From NCBI RefSeq assembly GCF_047948215.1, contig NC_134455.1, positions 151,138,575-151,202,574 on the forward strand: a stretch of DNA of 64,000 nt, written 5' to 3'. Below the pieces are notes generated by a model. The model made no database searches. It was not told the DNA's origin and saw only the letters and a list, made by a program, of their open reading frames with translations. Both the position numbers and the translations under genes were made by a program. Every line of letters begins with the position of its first letter. Position 1 is the first letter of the stretch. Shown piece after piece: positions 10,830 through 23,552 of the stretch. Source of the DNA: Lycorma delicatula (taxonomy: Eukaryota > Arthropoda > Insecta > Hemiptera > Fulgoridae).

Positions 10830-13800
10830 AAATATAAGAATTTTAACTTTATAAATATTCGTATGTCAGACAATACACGTTAAATATTACACTTGCAAAC
10901 TACATAAATAAAGAAAGATGTAAGTGAAACTTTAACAACGGTCTTACTGCACCATGAAACAAACGCTCAAAATAACTATATTCTGAAGAACGTTTATTAT
11001 TTGCGTTAACATCGACGACGAGCTAGTAGCTGTTAGTATGTAACACCACTAAGTGAGCGGTCAGTAAGTATACCTACCGGCACGATAGTCGCAATGATTC
11101 AAATTCTACTCACACCCCCGATTATTCGTGAATCCAAAACTTCCACCAAATAATCCAAAACCTCTTTTGCATTGGATCCAGATACTGAAAAACTAAGAAA
11201 AGTGGCTACTTATCGCCCGACCACTTTTAAAGTAGTATGTTTACTTTATCAATTTCAGTTGTTTATAGACTCGTTTTCAAAGGTAATGTTGTTGTTAACA
11301 TTATAAACAGGAAAAATTTTGTTTATGTTCAACAAAAATCTCATTAAAAAAAAAATTTAAATCCAACTTCTACGGTACTCTATTAAAAACAAAACGCCTA
11401 TCTGTGTAACGGAAATGAAATCATTATTTAGTTTAACATAACCCTCCTACTTTCATAAGGCAGTTTACGCAAAACCATTTGTTCACAATAGTAAAGAATA
11501 AGCTAATTTGTTGCACTAAACTTTGCTTGGAGCAAAAAACAAGAATCATTTATGTTTTACGCTTGTGAGAGGATATCAAACGGCTAAAGTAGAAGAGTTA
11601 TTCTCTTCGAGGAGTGAAGCAGAGTAAAGGTGTCACTTTTATCATTTGCAAATCCAGCAGGCTCGACGTACGAATATGAGATCATACATTTGGCTCGGTG
11701 AAGGCGACAGGAAACTCATTCCTTACTTTCTTTATTACACCTGACATTTTTTATTCTAGATAATGACTATGGCGATTTCAGAAATGACTTTATATTCATC
11801 ATGTCATTTACAACTGATGTGGCTATGGAAAAAAATTAATCGAAATTAACCTTAATTTGTAAGGAAAACATTTCCTTACAACGAGGAAAGTATTTCTCGA
11901 AGTTTTGGTCAAATATCGACCAAACGTTCGCTTGTATTTATTATTCCTTACATTTGGTATTCCAAGCACACAATTGGCAAATATCAACGGATTATACGTT
12001 CAAATCGTCCGTTATCCGGGTTTAAACTGTCGGTGAAATACACAAGTAACGAATCGTAAAGATTTAGGATGTTGAGAGCATGCAGAAGCATAGTCGCATA
12101 AGACGGTGATGTATCAGAAAAAAAAATGGAAATTTTTTGGGAAAGGTTTTGATACTAAAGAAATACTGACCTGAACAGACAAAATCAAATATTTCTTACA
12201 GTCGAAATATTGGTTCGTTAATCAAACAGACGTACCCAACGCTCCAATTCAAAATTTTCCGAATAATTGATACTGTAGAATTATGTGGAAGCAATAGAGT
12301 ATTTACAAGTCATTAGAGTATTAATTATTTTATCAGTCAAGCGGAAACTGTCTATCTTGACCGAATTCGAATGCAACTAAACATGAGTCATTGGTTTGTA
12401 CCACCCAATTAGTTTACTCTGTCTAAAAGTTGGGCGCTTACCAGCATTAACGGCTAATACAGTACTATATTGTAGATTGCATCCGAAGTCACACATTCAC
12501 TGATACGTTCTTTCTTTAGGAATAACTCCGAAATATGCAAATTGTCGGCTTTTTATGGCGGTAAGAAAGAAAAATAAAATCATGTCGATGACAATTCTAC
12601 TATTCCGGTTCAAAAAAAAATCTAACTGTACTTAGCAATAGACACTAATATGACCCGGTAATTCCATCATGTATACGTAAATTATATTTTATCTACTACA
12701 TCAATGATGACTTAAGACGAGTGAAACGGTCATACAGAATTACTTAACCAAAGTGAACTTGAGCGACTACAATGATTTTATTCTTCCGTAATATTTGACA
12801 TCTGTTTTCAATACTGATAAATTTTATAAATAAATACAAACAAGAAATGACCCAGACGGAAGAGTAACGGAATTACAGATAATGTAATATAGTGTAGCAA
12901 AAACCTTTAATTCGGAAATGTCTAACCGCTTAGAATTAAAATTCAAACAATCTATTTAGGTCACATCTTCAATTAAAAACAACCAACGACTTCAACAACA
13001 TGTTCAATTTAAAAACAAAAAACGTTTGGGTGTCGGTTTGGGTAATTGTGTCGGAATAAGCAATATGCGCACAATCGATCAGAAAGTGAGGAACTGTTAC
13101 AGATAGTTAAACATGAGAAAACTGTACTATCACCAGAAGTCTATTATTTAGGCGGCCCAAAATGCAATAGCCAAGGAAGAATCTGACACGATGATCATCT
13201 CGCAATGGCGATTTCAACAGCAGTACCCCCCTCCCCTACCTTCAATTATTTCGAAGCTCATCGGCAACGGCCGATCACTTATTTTTTCACACTGCTTTAA
13301 ACCAATGTTTCAGAAATCGAGTATAATCGTAGGTAAACGAACAATCGATGAAAAACTGTTCGACAAATTACTCTTGAGTACTATATACACCGGTGTTTTT
13401 TTGCTTACAATTCTCATATATACTGGGAGTTCGAAAAATTCTGACACAAAGTGCTCTAGGCCATGGGCAAAACTACAGTCCACTATAAAAACTGAAAGCT
13501 ACTTAGCTTACAGTCTCTATTTTCAGGGCATCTTACACCCCCAAAACGGCTGTAACGTTTGTTTCAATCATACAACGTAAATTGTGGATGCGTCTTAATA
13601 CAATCCATTAAGTTACTAAAAAAAAATTTCTAAATTGAATTGCCTACTCGCTATTTGGTTACTGGTTACAATCAATCTTAGAATCTAATCGGCCAAGATA
13701 CAGAATAACAAATCACGTTTCTTGCAGAGAGAGAGATTAGATTATCCCTTTTTATGATCCTAAGCACCTCCTAAAAAATTCAAATATTTTTCTAACTTTA

Positions 13801-14490
13801 AAAATGTTGTGAACAATTTTTTTTACACTTGATACAAAAGACAATGAGACGCTTTCTCCAACAAAAGAAAATAAATGAGATGTATAACTTTTTTTATTCG
13901 AATGCGCCAGAAGAAAAGTAGTTCTGTTGGATGTACGTTTGTTAATTCCGGAACGGCTGTACTGATTTCTAGAAATAAGAAACTAACGAATCATCTTTGG
14001 CTGCACGAGGTATAACGATTTTAAAATAAATACGACTTCTTTTTCAAACTGGACAATAAAAATAATATGAAATCATCAAGCAAGGTATGAAAAGTGTTTG
14101 AGAAAGGATTAAAGGAAAAATGCAATCGACTGGTCTAAAACAAAACCTCTTTAACATCTGAATCGATTCATTAACACAATTTTGTACAGATCGACTGGAA
14201 CTTAGCATTTTTCGGTAATCGGATTTGATATGTTAACTTCGACTTTTTGCCTATTCGCAATACTTCACTTACGCACACAGAAATAATAAAAATAAAAATG
14301 GAAACAATCAATAACGCAACACATAAATTAGTATTTTATTACTTCCTTTAAGGCCAACAGAAAAGTTATGCATTCGAAATTACCAAAACTAACTTCGTAA
14401 ATGCCCAGTAAAATATAAAAACGACGTTCCTAACACAAAAGTCACATGACATTTTCACATTCATTGAGTGTATTCATTCGCGACAAAAAA
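10830..14490. other. no recognisable gene (probable intron)
   Basis: Many short open frames exist, including 129 codons at 13191-13580 on the plus strand, but none shows a domain. I looked on the minus strand for later kinesin motor exons (P-loop GQTGSGKS, switch motifs) and found none, so kinesin intron 1 would span this stretch. Confidence 0.5.
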
Positions 14491-14500
14491 TGAACCGGTA

Positions 14501-14880
14501 CTTACGAATTAACGCCACCGCAGCTAAAACTTTATTTAAAAACTAATTAGTCAATTGGATTTCGGTGGAAAATGGGCCGATATAGAGTTTAACATAGATT
14601 CAAAACAGTCAAACCATAGATTCGAACTATTTATTAATTTTAATAAATAGTTATTTATATTTATTTATTTTATAAATATAATTTAACCAAACTTAACCTA
14701 CGCTCGCTAACCTTGATTTATTAACACCGTAATTTTCTGAGTATTTATTTAATAAATTCAGTAATTATTGCAATTATTTATTATTTAAATAATCAAAACA
14801 CTCCTGTTAATTAACACTCCGATTGACTGACTACTTTGTTTTTAAATATAGCTGTAGCTGCGGTGGCGTTAATACGTAAG
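14501..14880. mobile_element. 380-bp MITE with TA target duplication
   Basis: The outermost 25 bp, starting CTTACGAATTAACGCCACCG, recur inverted at the right end with one mismatch, and weaker similarity continues for about 75 bp. TA flanks both ends (14499-14500 and 14881-14882), as in Tc1/mariner-type MITEs. The interior is non-coding and AT-rich. Because the flanking GGTA/TACC also matches, a TIR longer by four bases without TA duplication cannot be excluded. Confidence 0.75.
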
Positions 14881-14889
14881 TACCAATTA

Positions 14890-17040
14890 ACCATTACCGA
14901 AGAAAGATATAATATGAATTTATCTAAAAGAAGTTAAAAACTAAAACAAACAAAACCTTTCAGTGATTAAAATATTAGGACATTACAGAATCAATCAAAA
15001 AATACTTATATTTTTTGGGGATGGAATCCTGTAATTGCAAAAAATTGATGAACTTTTAACTTGATACACCACACTACAAAAGTGAAAAATATGTGTGTAA
15101 AAGTTATTACAGTTACTACAGAACAAATGAACATAATTAAAACATTTTTTTGCATCTTTTTTATTGAATTCTTTTTAATACATGCACACTTTGTAAGACC
15201 TTCAATAGGTATTTATAAGGAATAAATAAATTAATTAATTAATAAATTTACCTTGAAATAAATAAATAAATTTACTTTATATAAGTATTTATAGGAAATT
15301 TTTGTAATTCCAAACAATGTATGTAAGAACCGCTTTCATTAACAATAGACTATTGGTTGAATTCTTGAGTTGTAGAACATTTAAGAAATCTAGATTCTTT
15401 CTAAACAAAAATTATGCAAAAGGTAGCAGCACACCAACATAGATAAAATTTGTTATGATCAGACATAGTTACACACTTTTAACTATTATATATTTTTATT
15501 TTAATTGCTACAGATTTTTTTAGGTATTAAAGTTACACGTTTTAACATTTTTTTATTCATTATTATTTTATAAAATCTGTAAGTTACAAATAATTTTACA
15601 ATAAAAGGAATACAATAGAAAAACAATTAATATAAATCAGTTTAAACTTACATAATTAAAATTATGTTTTGTAAATGTTACATTCGACTACAATACAAAT
15701 AAATTGCACAGTATTTTGTAAACAGCCATTCTGGTGATCAGACGGGTCAAATATGCATATAATTTTAGTACATATACTAGTATTTCAAGTGGAAATCATG
15801 ACCCTCATAGATTCAAGTAACAAGCCCTTCCTTGCTTAGATTTGACCTCATTACTAGGATTGAAAAAGAAAATAACGAACGTTTAACACCTCATACTGAA
15901 TAATCAATCACGAACCGGAAGATATTAATTCGATTATTATAACTCAGGTTATTTTGATGAACTAACTTAGTTATTCTATACTTAAAATTTCACAGGGATT
16001 CATTAAAATACTATATAAAATTCAAAATAAATTAACTTTATCGAAAATGCTCTTGCAAGACACACAAAATGCAACTTGTGTCGATTACAATTTTTCAAGC
16101 AAATCCCGCATTATAATCAAACACGATTTCTAATAACCATACGTAGTTAAAATCGCGCATGCCTTATAAAGGTACAACCGAGAATAAAAGAAAGTTATTT
16201 TTAACGAAAATCACAGATATACTTATCGATTAGTTTTCGTCACATGTTTTAATGAAAATTCAATTTATAAATGAAATATCCACGTTTAAAATCATGGAAA
16301 ATCCTTTGAGGATAAATTTTTTGAAAAGAGTTTAAATACAGCACAACAAACACCAGAAGAAAAGTAAACATAAACAAAATATTCCTAACAAAAAACTCAA
16401 AAAACCAAATCAAATATCGTCTCGAAGTTTTGAGAAAGAACCTGCCAGTATATGACAGATTTCTTACCATACGATGGAGCCATTTTTAATGACAAAAATC
16501 AATCAGCTGATCGCTTCGTTCATATAAACGCTGGCAATTTCTTAATACGGGTGCAAAATATATAAAAAAAAAGTACAATATCAGGATAAGCCTCATTTAT
16601 TTACAAAATTTAACAAAACACAAGACGGCACACACTTCACACAACATAAAATTTCCTTAACAATTTTCTTTAAAACCTAATTTTACATTTGGTCCCAAGT
16701 TTAGTTAATTCTTAGAGAAAATAATTCACGTGTGCGCTTTCCATTCATGAGAATAAATAACTACAACCGTTTCTGTATATGATTCAGGAAGATAACCCGT
16801 AACAGATGTCAATTACATAATGAACTCTAGTGTTTCAAGTAAATTTCTAACGTAACTGAATAAATTAACAGAACAAGTTAACAACTGTAGAATCAATTAT
16901 TTTGGTCTTTTATTTTCTAAATACATAAAATAATACGTAGTTAAAAACAGCTCCATTAGATACATTCTGCTACAAAATCAATACGTCAAAAATTATTTTT
17001 TATCATAATTAACCACCACAATTTAATAAGACTGTCTGAT
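14890..17040. other. no recognisable gene (probable intron); AT-rich simple repeats
   Basis: Contains short (TTTA)n-like and (AATT)n-like runs near 15215-15285. No domain-bearing exon was found on either strand. Confidence 0.5.
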
Positions 17041-17052
17041 AAATGTCCTTAC

Positions 17053-17107
17053 CTCTTCTGTTGAACGGTCGAACACGAACTGCCACTTTTACCTTGTCAC
17101 TCGACAT
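17053..17107 (-). CDS. Khc-73: kinesin-3 family motor protein, first coding exon (Khc-73/KIF13-like)
   Basis: On the minus strand an ATG at 17107 opens MSSDKVKVAVRVRPFNRR. The frame then ends after one base of the next codon at a consensus donor (AGAAGAG then GTAAGG). This is the N-terminus of kinesin-3 motors. The KVKVAVRVRPFNRR beta-strand 1 region of the motor domain matches Khc-73/KIF13 better than unc-104/KIF1A, which usually reads VKVAVRVRPFNSRE. Kinesin-3 proteins walk to microtubule plus ends carrying vesicles and polarity factors. The next residue would be Glu, split across the intron, as expected. No other motor exon was found to the left, so the first intron would exceed 17 kb and run off the window. 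The translated stretch is short, but the match to a highly conserved segment plus the exact splice donor makes chance unlikely. Confidence 0.75.
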
Positions 17108-17420
17108 TTTTTGTATTTATTTGAAACCAATGCAAGCGCCAAAACGTATAAACAGTAAAACTTATGTTACGGCACGTTTTCCACACATTATTCAACCCAT
17201 TTCATCACAAAAACGAACTCTTAAACATCACACGAATTGACAGCAAAAGCCCAGTATTCGCCATTTTTCTCTTTTCCAGTGCTGTACAGTCAGCGCAGCT
17301 ACACGATGCATGTTATCGATCCAAGAACAAACGTCATTTATCTCAGCCTTTGTAATTCCTTTACTCTTTCTAGAAGCAAAATTTTAGAATACAGTTTTTG
17401 TAAAAAAAATATTATGAAAT
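17108..17420 (-). promoter_or_regulatory. candidate 5' UTR and promoter region of the kinesin gene
   Basis: Upstream of the kinesin ATG on the minus strand, CpG frequency rises (for example ATCGTGTAGCTGCGCTG near 17290-17315) relative to the surrounding AT-rich DNA. No TATA box or initiator could be fixed. Overlapping plus-strand open frames here are probably shadows. The assignment rests on position only. Confidence 0.3.
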
Positions 17421-17424
17421 AATA

Positions 17425-19790
17425 GATTTTTGTTAAAATTAGAAACACAATTTAGTCTTATTATTAGGGTAAGTGTTTAAAAAAACGTTCTATAAACACT
17501 AAAAATAATGAAATAAGGTCTACGTCTAATTAGCATCCACTTTTACGATTGAGATTTATGCACTTTATATTACGCCTTCAGCTAGTAAAGAAGATGCGCT
17601 CGTTCGGTTGTATAAAAATATTTTTTTGAAATATGGCAGTGAGAGTAAAATGTTTCAGTATTACTTAGCTCAACTGTTTGGTTCTTTGGAACTGAGGAAA
17701 TGATATTAACTTGAAATAAAATTTGTTTGTTATAGTAAACCTGAGATAAAAATGATGTACTAACATTAGAAATAGATTGAAAATTGGTGTAATATAATTT
17801 ATAACTAAATATGAATCTCAAAATGTTGGTACTAGTATTTTTCATAATGATTCTGAACCTAAAGAATACGATTATGAGAACAAAAGACTCAAAAAATAAC
17901 ACTAATTTATTTTTATGTTCTATAAACAGATTTAAAATATCAGTTAAACATACTATAATACAAAGTACACAACAAATTTTTACAATTGTTAAACTGTACG
18001 GTTGCTCAAACTGATCTCAGTAATAACTAACCGTTTTGATAACTTTACTGAGCGAGTGTAAAGGTTTGGTTGTGATTGTTATGGTTGGATGTTACGAAAA
18101 CAGGAAATTTTTTAAGGCTGTAAGGTTGACCTGTCTATCATTGTAATACTTCTAAATTAAGTATTAATTTCTTCGGCTATCTATCAGCATAAAAGTTTTT
18201 GTTTTAACCTGTACTTTATGTTATTGCTTAAAAAACTGTTAAACTAACTGTCGAAAGTTAGTTGACTTGTTGCACAAATGATTTTCATTTGTTTTTCGGT
18301 TGAATGTATAATTTCGTAAAAACCTAACCTGTACTTTGAAGCGAATGAATATTTTTATACTCATGTTTATTCTGATTACTTTTAAAGATACGTTTAACTT
18401 ATTTTAGGAACATAGTGTATGACTGCAATTAATGAAATTCCATTAACATTTTATGAATAATGGCAGTCGTTTACGATGAAAATTGAGGTTTGAAAAGTTT
18501 GAACTGTTTGCCTTGTATCTACTAAATATCCATCAATAGAACTTTTTATATTTACTATAAAAAAGCTCTAATTCTTATTGATATTGTGTAATATTGCTAT
18601 TATATACTTACCCAATGTGTGTAATGTCTAAATACCAAACCACTCATTTTATGATATATTGTATAAATTAAAAACTAATTTTTAGTTTAATTCCTGACAA
18701 TGTTTTTGCTGAAGTTTTTTTAAAGTGATAATATTAAAATCTTTGCAGTGTGTTTCTAGAAGTTATTTTGGGTAGTTTGTTTAAGATATACATTTTGTAA
18801 TTAAGAAAATCTATTGGCTTAGAATTTTCATCATAAATATATAGGCGTATAATCATTGCGTTTTTGAATGGGAAATTTTTATTGAAGTAAATATAGAAGT
18901 AGATATTCAAATTTTCCAACACATTTGGTTGACATTTAGACAGACTGCATTAAAAATTGGGATTTGGAAGAAAGAAAAACATAAACGTTTCTCTCCTTTA
19001 GGCTTAACAAAAAATTTTAAAACTATTTTAAAGGAACACTACCTTGATTATCTCATACTCATAAATTTTACTATACAATATTTAAACAATGGTAAAATAA
19101 ATTCATGAATAAAGCCTAAAACAAAATCTCCATAAAATAAATAAATGAACCTTAATAACACTATTTCATTCAGAAAGTGGCATAAAAATTGAAAATGTAT
19201 GGTACCTTGAGACTTTGTTTATAGTTAATGTAAATACATGTAATGTTTTATAATGATTTAAATTCATAATGTTAAAACAAAAACTTGTAAGAAACATTAA
19301 GTGACATAAAAATGATTTGAGTCATGTTAATATGCAACATCTTAAATGAAGACAAAATCAATAAACCTTATATAAAAAGTTTTTAAAAACGGAAAAGTAT
19401 AAACAAGGTTAAACATAATAGATACAGAAAATTTATTTTCTGTTAAAGAAATCATCTTGTAAATCATCATATTGTAAAAAAAAGGAAAGGTACCTACCAT
19501 AAACTTACACAATATATCAATAAAATCATTTGAAAACCTTAACTTAATAAACATAACAGGTGGACTTTGTTAGGTGCCATAACTGTAAAAATTGTAGTTC
19601 ATCTAAATAGACACAATGCTACCCCCAAAAGTGATATAGTTATAATCTAGAATAACATAAATCTACCAATCATAGAACTTATAATTGAAGTGGCCATTAC
19701 TTTCTGAGCATATGGTTGCATACCACCTTACCAAGCCCCCCCTCCCTACCCCACATGAAGTGCAGGTCATATTTCGTCTTTAGGATGACA
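17425..19790. other. no recognisable gene
   Basis: AT-rich intergenic sequence upstream of the kinesin start. Short open frames on both strands lack domains. Confidence 0.5.
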
Positions 19791-19796
19791 CAGTAA

Positions 19797-20075
19797 TACC
19801 CACCGGGTTGGTCTAGTGGTGAATGCATCTTCCCAAATCAGCTGATTTGGAAGTCGAGAGTTCAAGCATTCAAGTCATAGTAAAGTTAGTTATTTTTACA
19901 TGGATTTGAATACTAGATCGTGGATACTGGTGTTCTTTGATGGTTGGGTTTAATTTAACCACACATCTCAGGAATGGTCAAGCTGAGACTGTACAAGACT
20001 ACACTCATAAATATTATCTTCTGAAGTATTATCTGAACAGTAATTACCAGAGAATAAACAGGAAAAAGAAAAAGT
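19797..20075 (+). mobile_element. tRNA-derived SINE, family B, copy 1
   Basis: Starts ACCCACCGGGTTGG and contains an A-box-like GGTCTAGTGGTGAA, the palindrome CCAAATCAGCTGATTTGG, and a degenerate B box (GAGAGTTCAAGCATTCAAG). A body with GATCGTGGATACTGGTGTTC and GTACAAGACTACACT follows, and the end is an AACAGGAAAAAGAAAAAG tail. It differs from family A in head and body. Other copies in the window: 20658-20788, 23243-23532, 56142-56215 and 56675-57095. The 93-codon open frame overlapping it is SINE sequence, not a gene. Confidence 0.85.
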
Positions 20076-20416
20076 CCTGTAACAAAGTCACTCTTGTTTA
20101 TATTGCAGACCTTGTGGACAAAATAAAAGATTTTATTTTAATCAAACTAACTTCATTAGGAGTCTGCCTGAACTGTTTTAAGCTCAGTTATGAACTTCCC
20201 TATGCTACACAATTCTGACAGTGAGTTGTAGTTTTCTTTTAGGGAGCCTCTGACTGTTCTAAAAGGCTCTTAACACGTTGGCTGCCGCAGTAGATAAGAA
20301 AAATCATCAACCATAAGCCGTGAAAGAAAAACTACGAAGACATATAAGTGCTATATGTTGTGTCAATATTGAAAAAATACAAAATAAACTTGGAATAACA
20401 AAAAAGATGCAAGGAT

Positions 20417-20462
20417 CACCGGCACACCAGAGAACCACCGGTCCACCAGGGAACCACCGATC
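20417..20462. repeat. short tandem repeat, about 18-bp unit
   Basis: About two and a half diverged units of CACCAGAGAACCACCGGT / CACCAGGGAACCACCGAT. It lies just inside the left end of the possible piggyBac-like element, where subterminal repeats would be expected. Confidence 0.6.
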
Positions 20463-20657
20463 TTCTCTTAAAAAATTATAAGTATAAATATTTATTAGAG
20501 CCTTTACTTAATGATCATTTTGTAATTTTAATGCTAATTCATTATCTGTGACTGGCAGTATAATGCTGAACATATAAATTTCTTATATAATTCGCACTGT
20601 TGACAAGTTTTACAACTTTTTGAGCTATATCCTGCCCTTTCTTGGAGCTATATCCTC

Positions 20658-20788
20658 CCACCAAAGAACAGCGGTATCCATGATCTAGTTTTCAAATATA
20701 AAAGTAAATGCCTTTACTAGGATTTTAACCTTAGAACTCGACTTTGAAATCAGCTGATTTGCGATGACAAGATTAAACATTAAATTAA
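20658..20788 (-). repeat. 131-bp SINE-B fragment identical to 23390-23520
   Basis: The block from CCACCAAAGAACAGCGG to ATTAAACATTAAATTAA has no mismatch with the copy 2.7 kb downstream, while other SINE-B copies differ at many positions. The flanks of the two blocks are unrelated on both sides. Confidence 0.85.
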
Positions 20789-21355
20789 AGATTAAATTAG
20801 CTTGTCGTTGAATTGGTACTGATTAAAGACGATTTCCTTCTCTTTCCATTTGCAATATTAGTTCTTATGGAAATGTAGTAATTTGGATTTTCTTGGATTG
20901 AAAGTGGTTGTACATGATTCACGCATTTACAATGGCAGTATTTAATAATACTTTTGTTTTGTTGTGGTACCATCGTATTGTTTTTCTGAGAGGAGTAAAA
21001 TAATTAATCAAATGATCAGAGAGGTCAGCCCTTCCTTAGCTTTGTTATAATCAATAATAGCTAAGGGCTTTTGTACATCTCCAGTTCTATTAAATCATCC
21101 CATTTCAGCCTTCTGTAGGTCATGTTTAGTTGAAAGAAAAGGTACATCTCTTTTGTCCTTCCATTTTGTGACTACAATCCTATTGTTTGCCAACTATTTC
21201 TCCTTTTAATTTTGCTTCAACTACATTTTTTTGGTAAATGGTTTAGATTTCGACATAGTGTGCCTAATAAATGTGTATGTTTTTACGACTTGGCTAACAG
21301 TACTGATGTGTAATAGTTATCAACTAATGCACAGCTGTCAACTAGTATGCTTTTC

Positions 21356-21570
21356 TTTATTAATACAAAATAAATAAATTTATTGAAAATACCTCCTTGA
21401 CAGTGATGTCTGATTTCAAGAGATATTTCAGTTACCAGATAAAAATTCTGTTTTCTTCTTTATTTTAATATTCACATCATTAATTGAATTTTATTATAGA
21501 ACTGAATTTGAGTTTATCAGAAAATGAGTAAGGTTTCTCTATTGACATAATATCTTTACCCATTCAACAT
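21356..21570 (+). repeat. diverged direct repeat, unit 1
   Basis: Aligns with 22783-23000 over about 215 bp (shared TTATTAATACAAA, TTGAATTTTATTATA, GAATTTGAGTTTA, GGTTTCTCTATTGACA and CTTTACCCATTCAACATTG). No coding potential. It is probably an unclassified repeat or an old local duplication. Confidence 0.7.
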
Positions 21571-22782
21571 TGCAAACTCTCCCCTCATGAAGGAATTTTT
21601 CTACTTATACGGTTCATGGATAAAATATTATGAAACCTATATTATTATGAACTAAAATCCAGAAACTCTCAAAAAAGAACAAATATTATTAAATATAACG
21701 CAAGTACTTCACTCGAAATGCCTACCATAACACTCATATTAACACAGTATAAAACGCACAAATTAGTTTCAATAGTCACTAGATGGCAGAGGCATTTAGA
21801 TGACATAATTAGCATTATGAGAGGGCCACAAGACAGATTCAAAGCGTTTCAAACAGGTGATGCATTTCTATAGCTCATTCTAAAATTATTGAAGCTGAGG
21901 AACACTGGTGTTCTTCCTGGCAGCCAATGTATTTTAAATATCTAGAGGAGGAATAATTTGTTACAGCCTATATTTCAGTAGCACAATGTAATCTTGATTA
22001 GTAACATGATGCTCCCATTATAGGTTAAGAAACTTGATTTCCCCAGGGATAGTAACCAGAACTGATTCCACCACCAAGAATGAAATTGTGAAAGTGTGGT
22101 TGTTTACCTTGTTTCGTAGTTCTTACCTGGGCTTACCATCCCTTTTTCATTAGCCACCTTTTTCCGCTAAACATTGATTTGTTCTCCCTGATGGTTTTTC
22201 TGTTTATTTTGGGCGAAATGCTCACTAAACGTATGGGATCCTGTAGGGTTAGTTAATGTGTCTTGTTGCATTTATGCCTGTAAAACTTATAACCTCTTGG
22301 GTTGAGGAGCTCAGTATTCACGTTAAATTTGTGTTTCCTAATGCTTTTTATATCGTACAACTCAAGTCACCTCAGTATCACAAATGCCTTTCTGAAAAAA
22401 AACCTCATGTTTCAACAGAAACTACTTTTTTCAGAACTATGAACCATAATTGTTAACTGAGCCAAGGAAAATATTCTTTTAATTAACTCTACTTTTAGCA
22501 TTTTGTATGATGTCATGGCCAAATGCCTTCTTTTTTTTTATTGAAATTTTGTAATAAGATTTCTTTCATTAGATGAAAAGTCAACAAATTTTATGATTCG
22601 TCATAAAATTTTCCATTTCAAAATAGTAATCACTATAGTTATTGGAAAGAGCATCAAATTTAGTTGTAATTCACTTAATCACTACCCAGCAGGTGTTCTT
22701 ACATTGTGCTCTTAAATATTAACTTTGTTATGTTAGTGTTCATACTGTAGCTAAACAAATTTGAAAAAGAACAAGAGAAAGT

Positions 22783-23000
22783 TTATTAATACAAAGTAAA
22801 TAGATATATTGAAAATACCTCTGTGTCAGTGTTGTCTGATATCAAGAAGTATTTCAGTTGGCTGATGACAAAAATTCAGTTTTCTATTTTTAATATTCAC
22901 GTTATTAATTGAATTTTATTATATAACTGAATTTGAGTTTAGCAGAAAATGAGTGAGGTTTCTCTATTGACAGAAGATCTTTACCCATTCAACATTGAAA
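22783..23000 (+). repeat. diverged direct repeat, unit 2
   Basis: Second unit of the repeat described at 21356-21570, differing by scattered substitutions and small indels. Confidence 0.7.
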
Positions 23001-23242
23001 ATTTTCATAGCATATGATCCAACCTAAGGCTTTAAATAAACAAATATTAATTTTTGTTTAACAGTAATTTCTATATAAAATTCTCATCTTAGAATGATCA
23101 TTAACTTCTCTCTCTTCCTCAAAAAAATAATAATCGTATCTTTCTCTCTAAAATTTTCAAAAAACAACTTTATTTCTTACTATATACTATTGCTTTCCTT
23201 ACTTTGTAACATTGGATTTTGATTCCTACCTTTGATTACTTT

Positions 23243-23532
23243 ATTCTTTTTTCTGTTTAACTTCCTGAACCACCATAAGGTATTACTTCAGAGGACGAAT
23301 GAGGATGATATGTATAAATCTAAACGAAGTGTAGTCTTGTACAGTCTCAGGTCAACCATTCCTAGATGTGTGGTTAATTGAAACCCAACCACCAAAGAAC
23401 AGCGGTATCCATGATCTAGTTTTCAAATATAAAAGTAAATGCCTTTACTAGGATTTTAACCTTAGAACTCGACTTTGAAATCAGCTGATTTGCGATGACA
23501 AGATTAAACATTAAATTAACCTGGTGGGTTTT
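23243..23532 (-). mobile_element. SINE family B, copy 2
   Basis: Minus orientation, with the 5' head near 23532 (AACCCACCAGG-like) and the 3' tail near 23243. It contains the shared GTACAAGACTACACTTCGTT and GAACACCGC-type body, and half of the central palindrome (AATCAGCTGATTT). The head after the palindrome has been replaced by AT-rich sequence shared with 20658-20788. Confidence 0.75.
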
Positions 23533-23548
23533 ACCTTTGATTCTAATG

Positions 23549-23552
<4 letters not shown>

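Larger units (their letters stand above)
20270..21937. mobile_element. possible non-autonomous piggyBac-like element
   Basis: TTAA followed by CACGTTGGCTGCC at the left is mirrored by GGCAGCCAATGT shortly before TTAA at the right. The 12-bp inverted core has one mismatch, of CpG-decay type. TTAA target sites and a terminal GTTGGCTGCC-like motif resemble insect piggyBac-type elements (recalled, not checked). The spacing between TTAA and the core differs by two bases between ends, which weakens the call. Confidence 0.3.

Noticed and set aside
13191..13580. 129-codon open frame
   Set aside because: No domain, no splice or codon signal, and no recognised homologue; its length is not exceptional for a 64-kb window.
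18230..18345. Repeated AACCTGTACTTT and CCTAACCT as insect telomere-like (TTAGG)n
   Set aside because: Only isolated partial matches, not tandem arrays.
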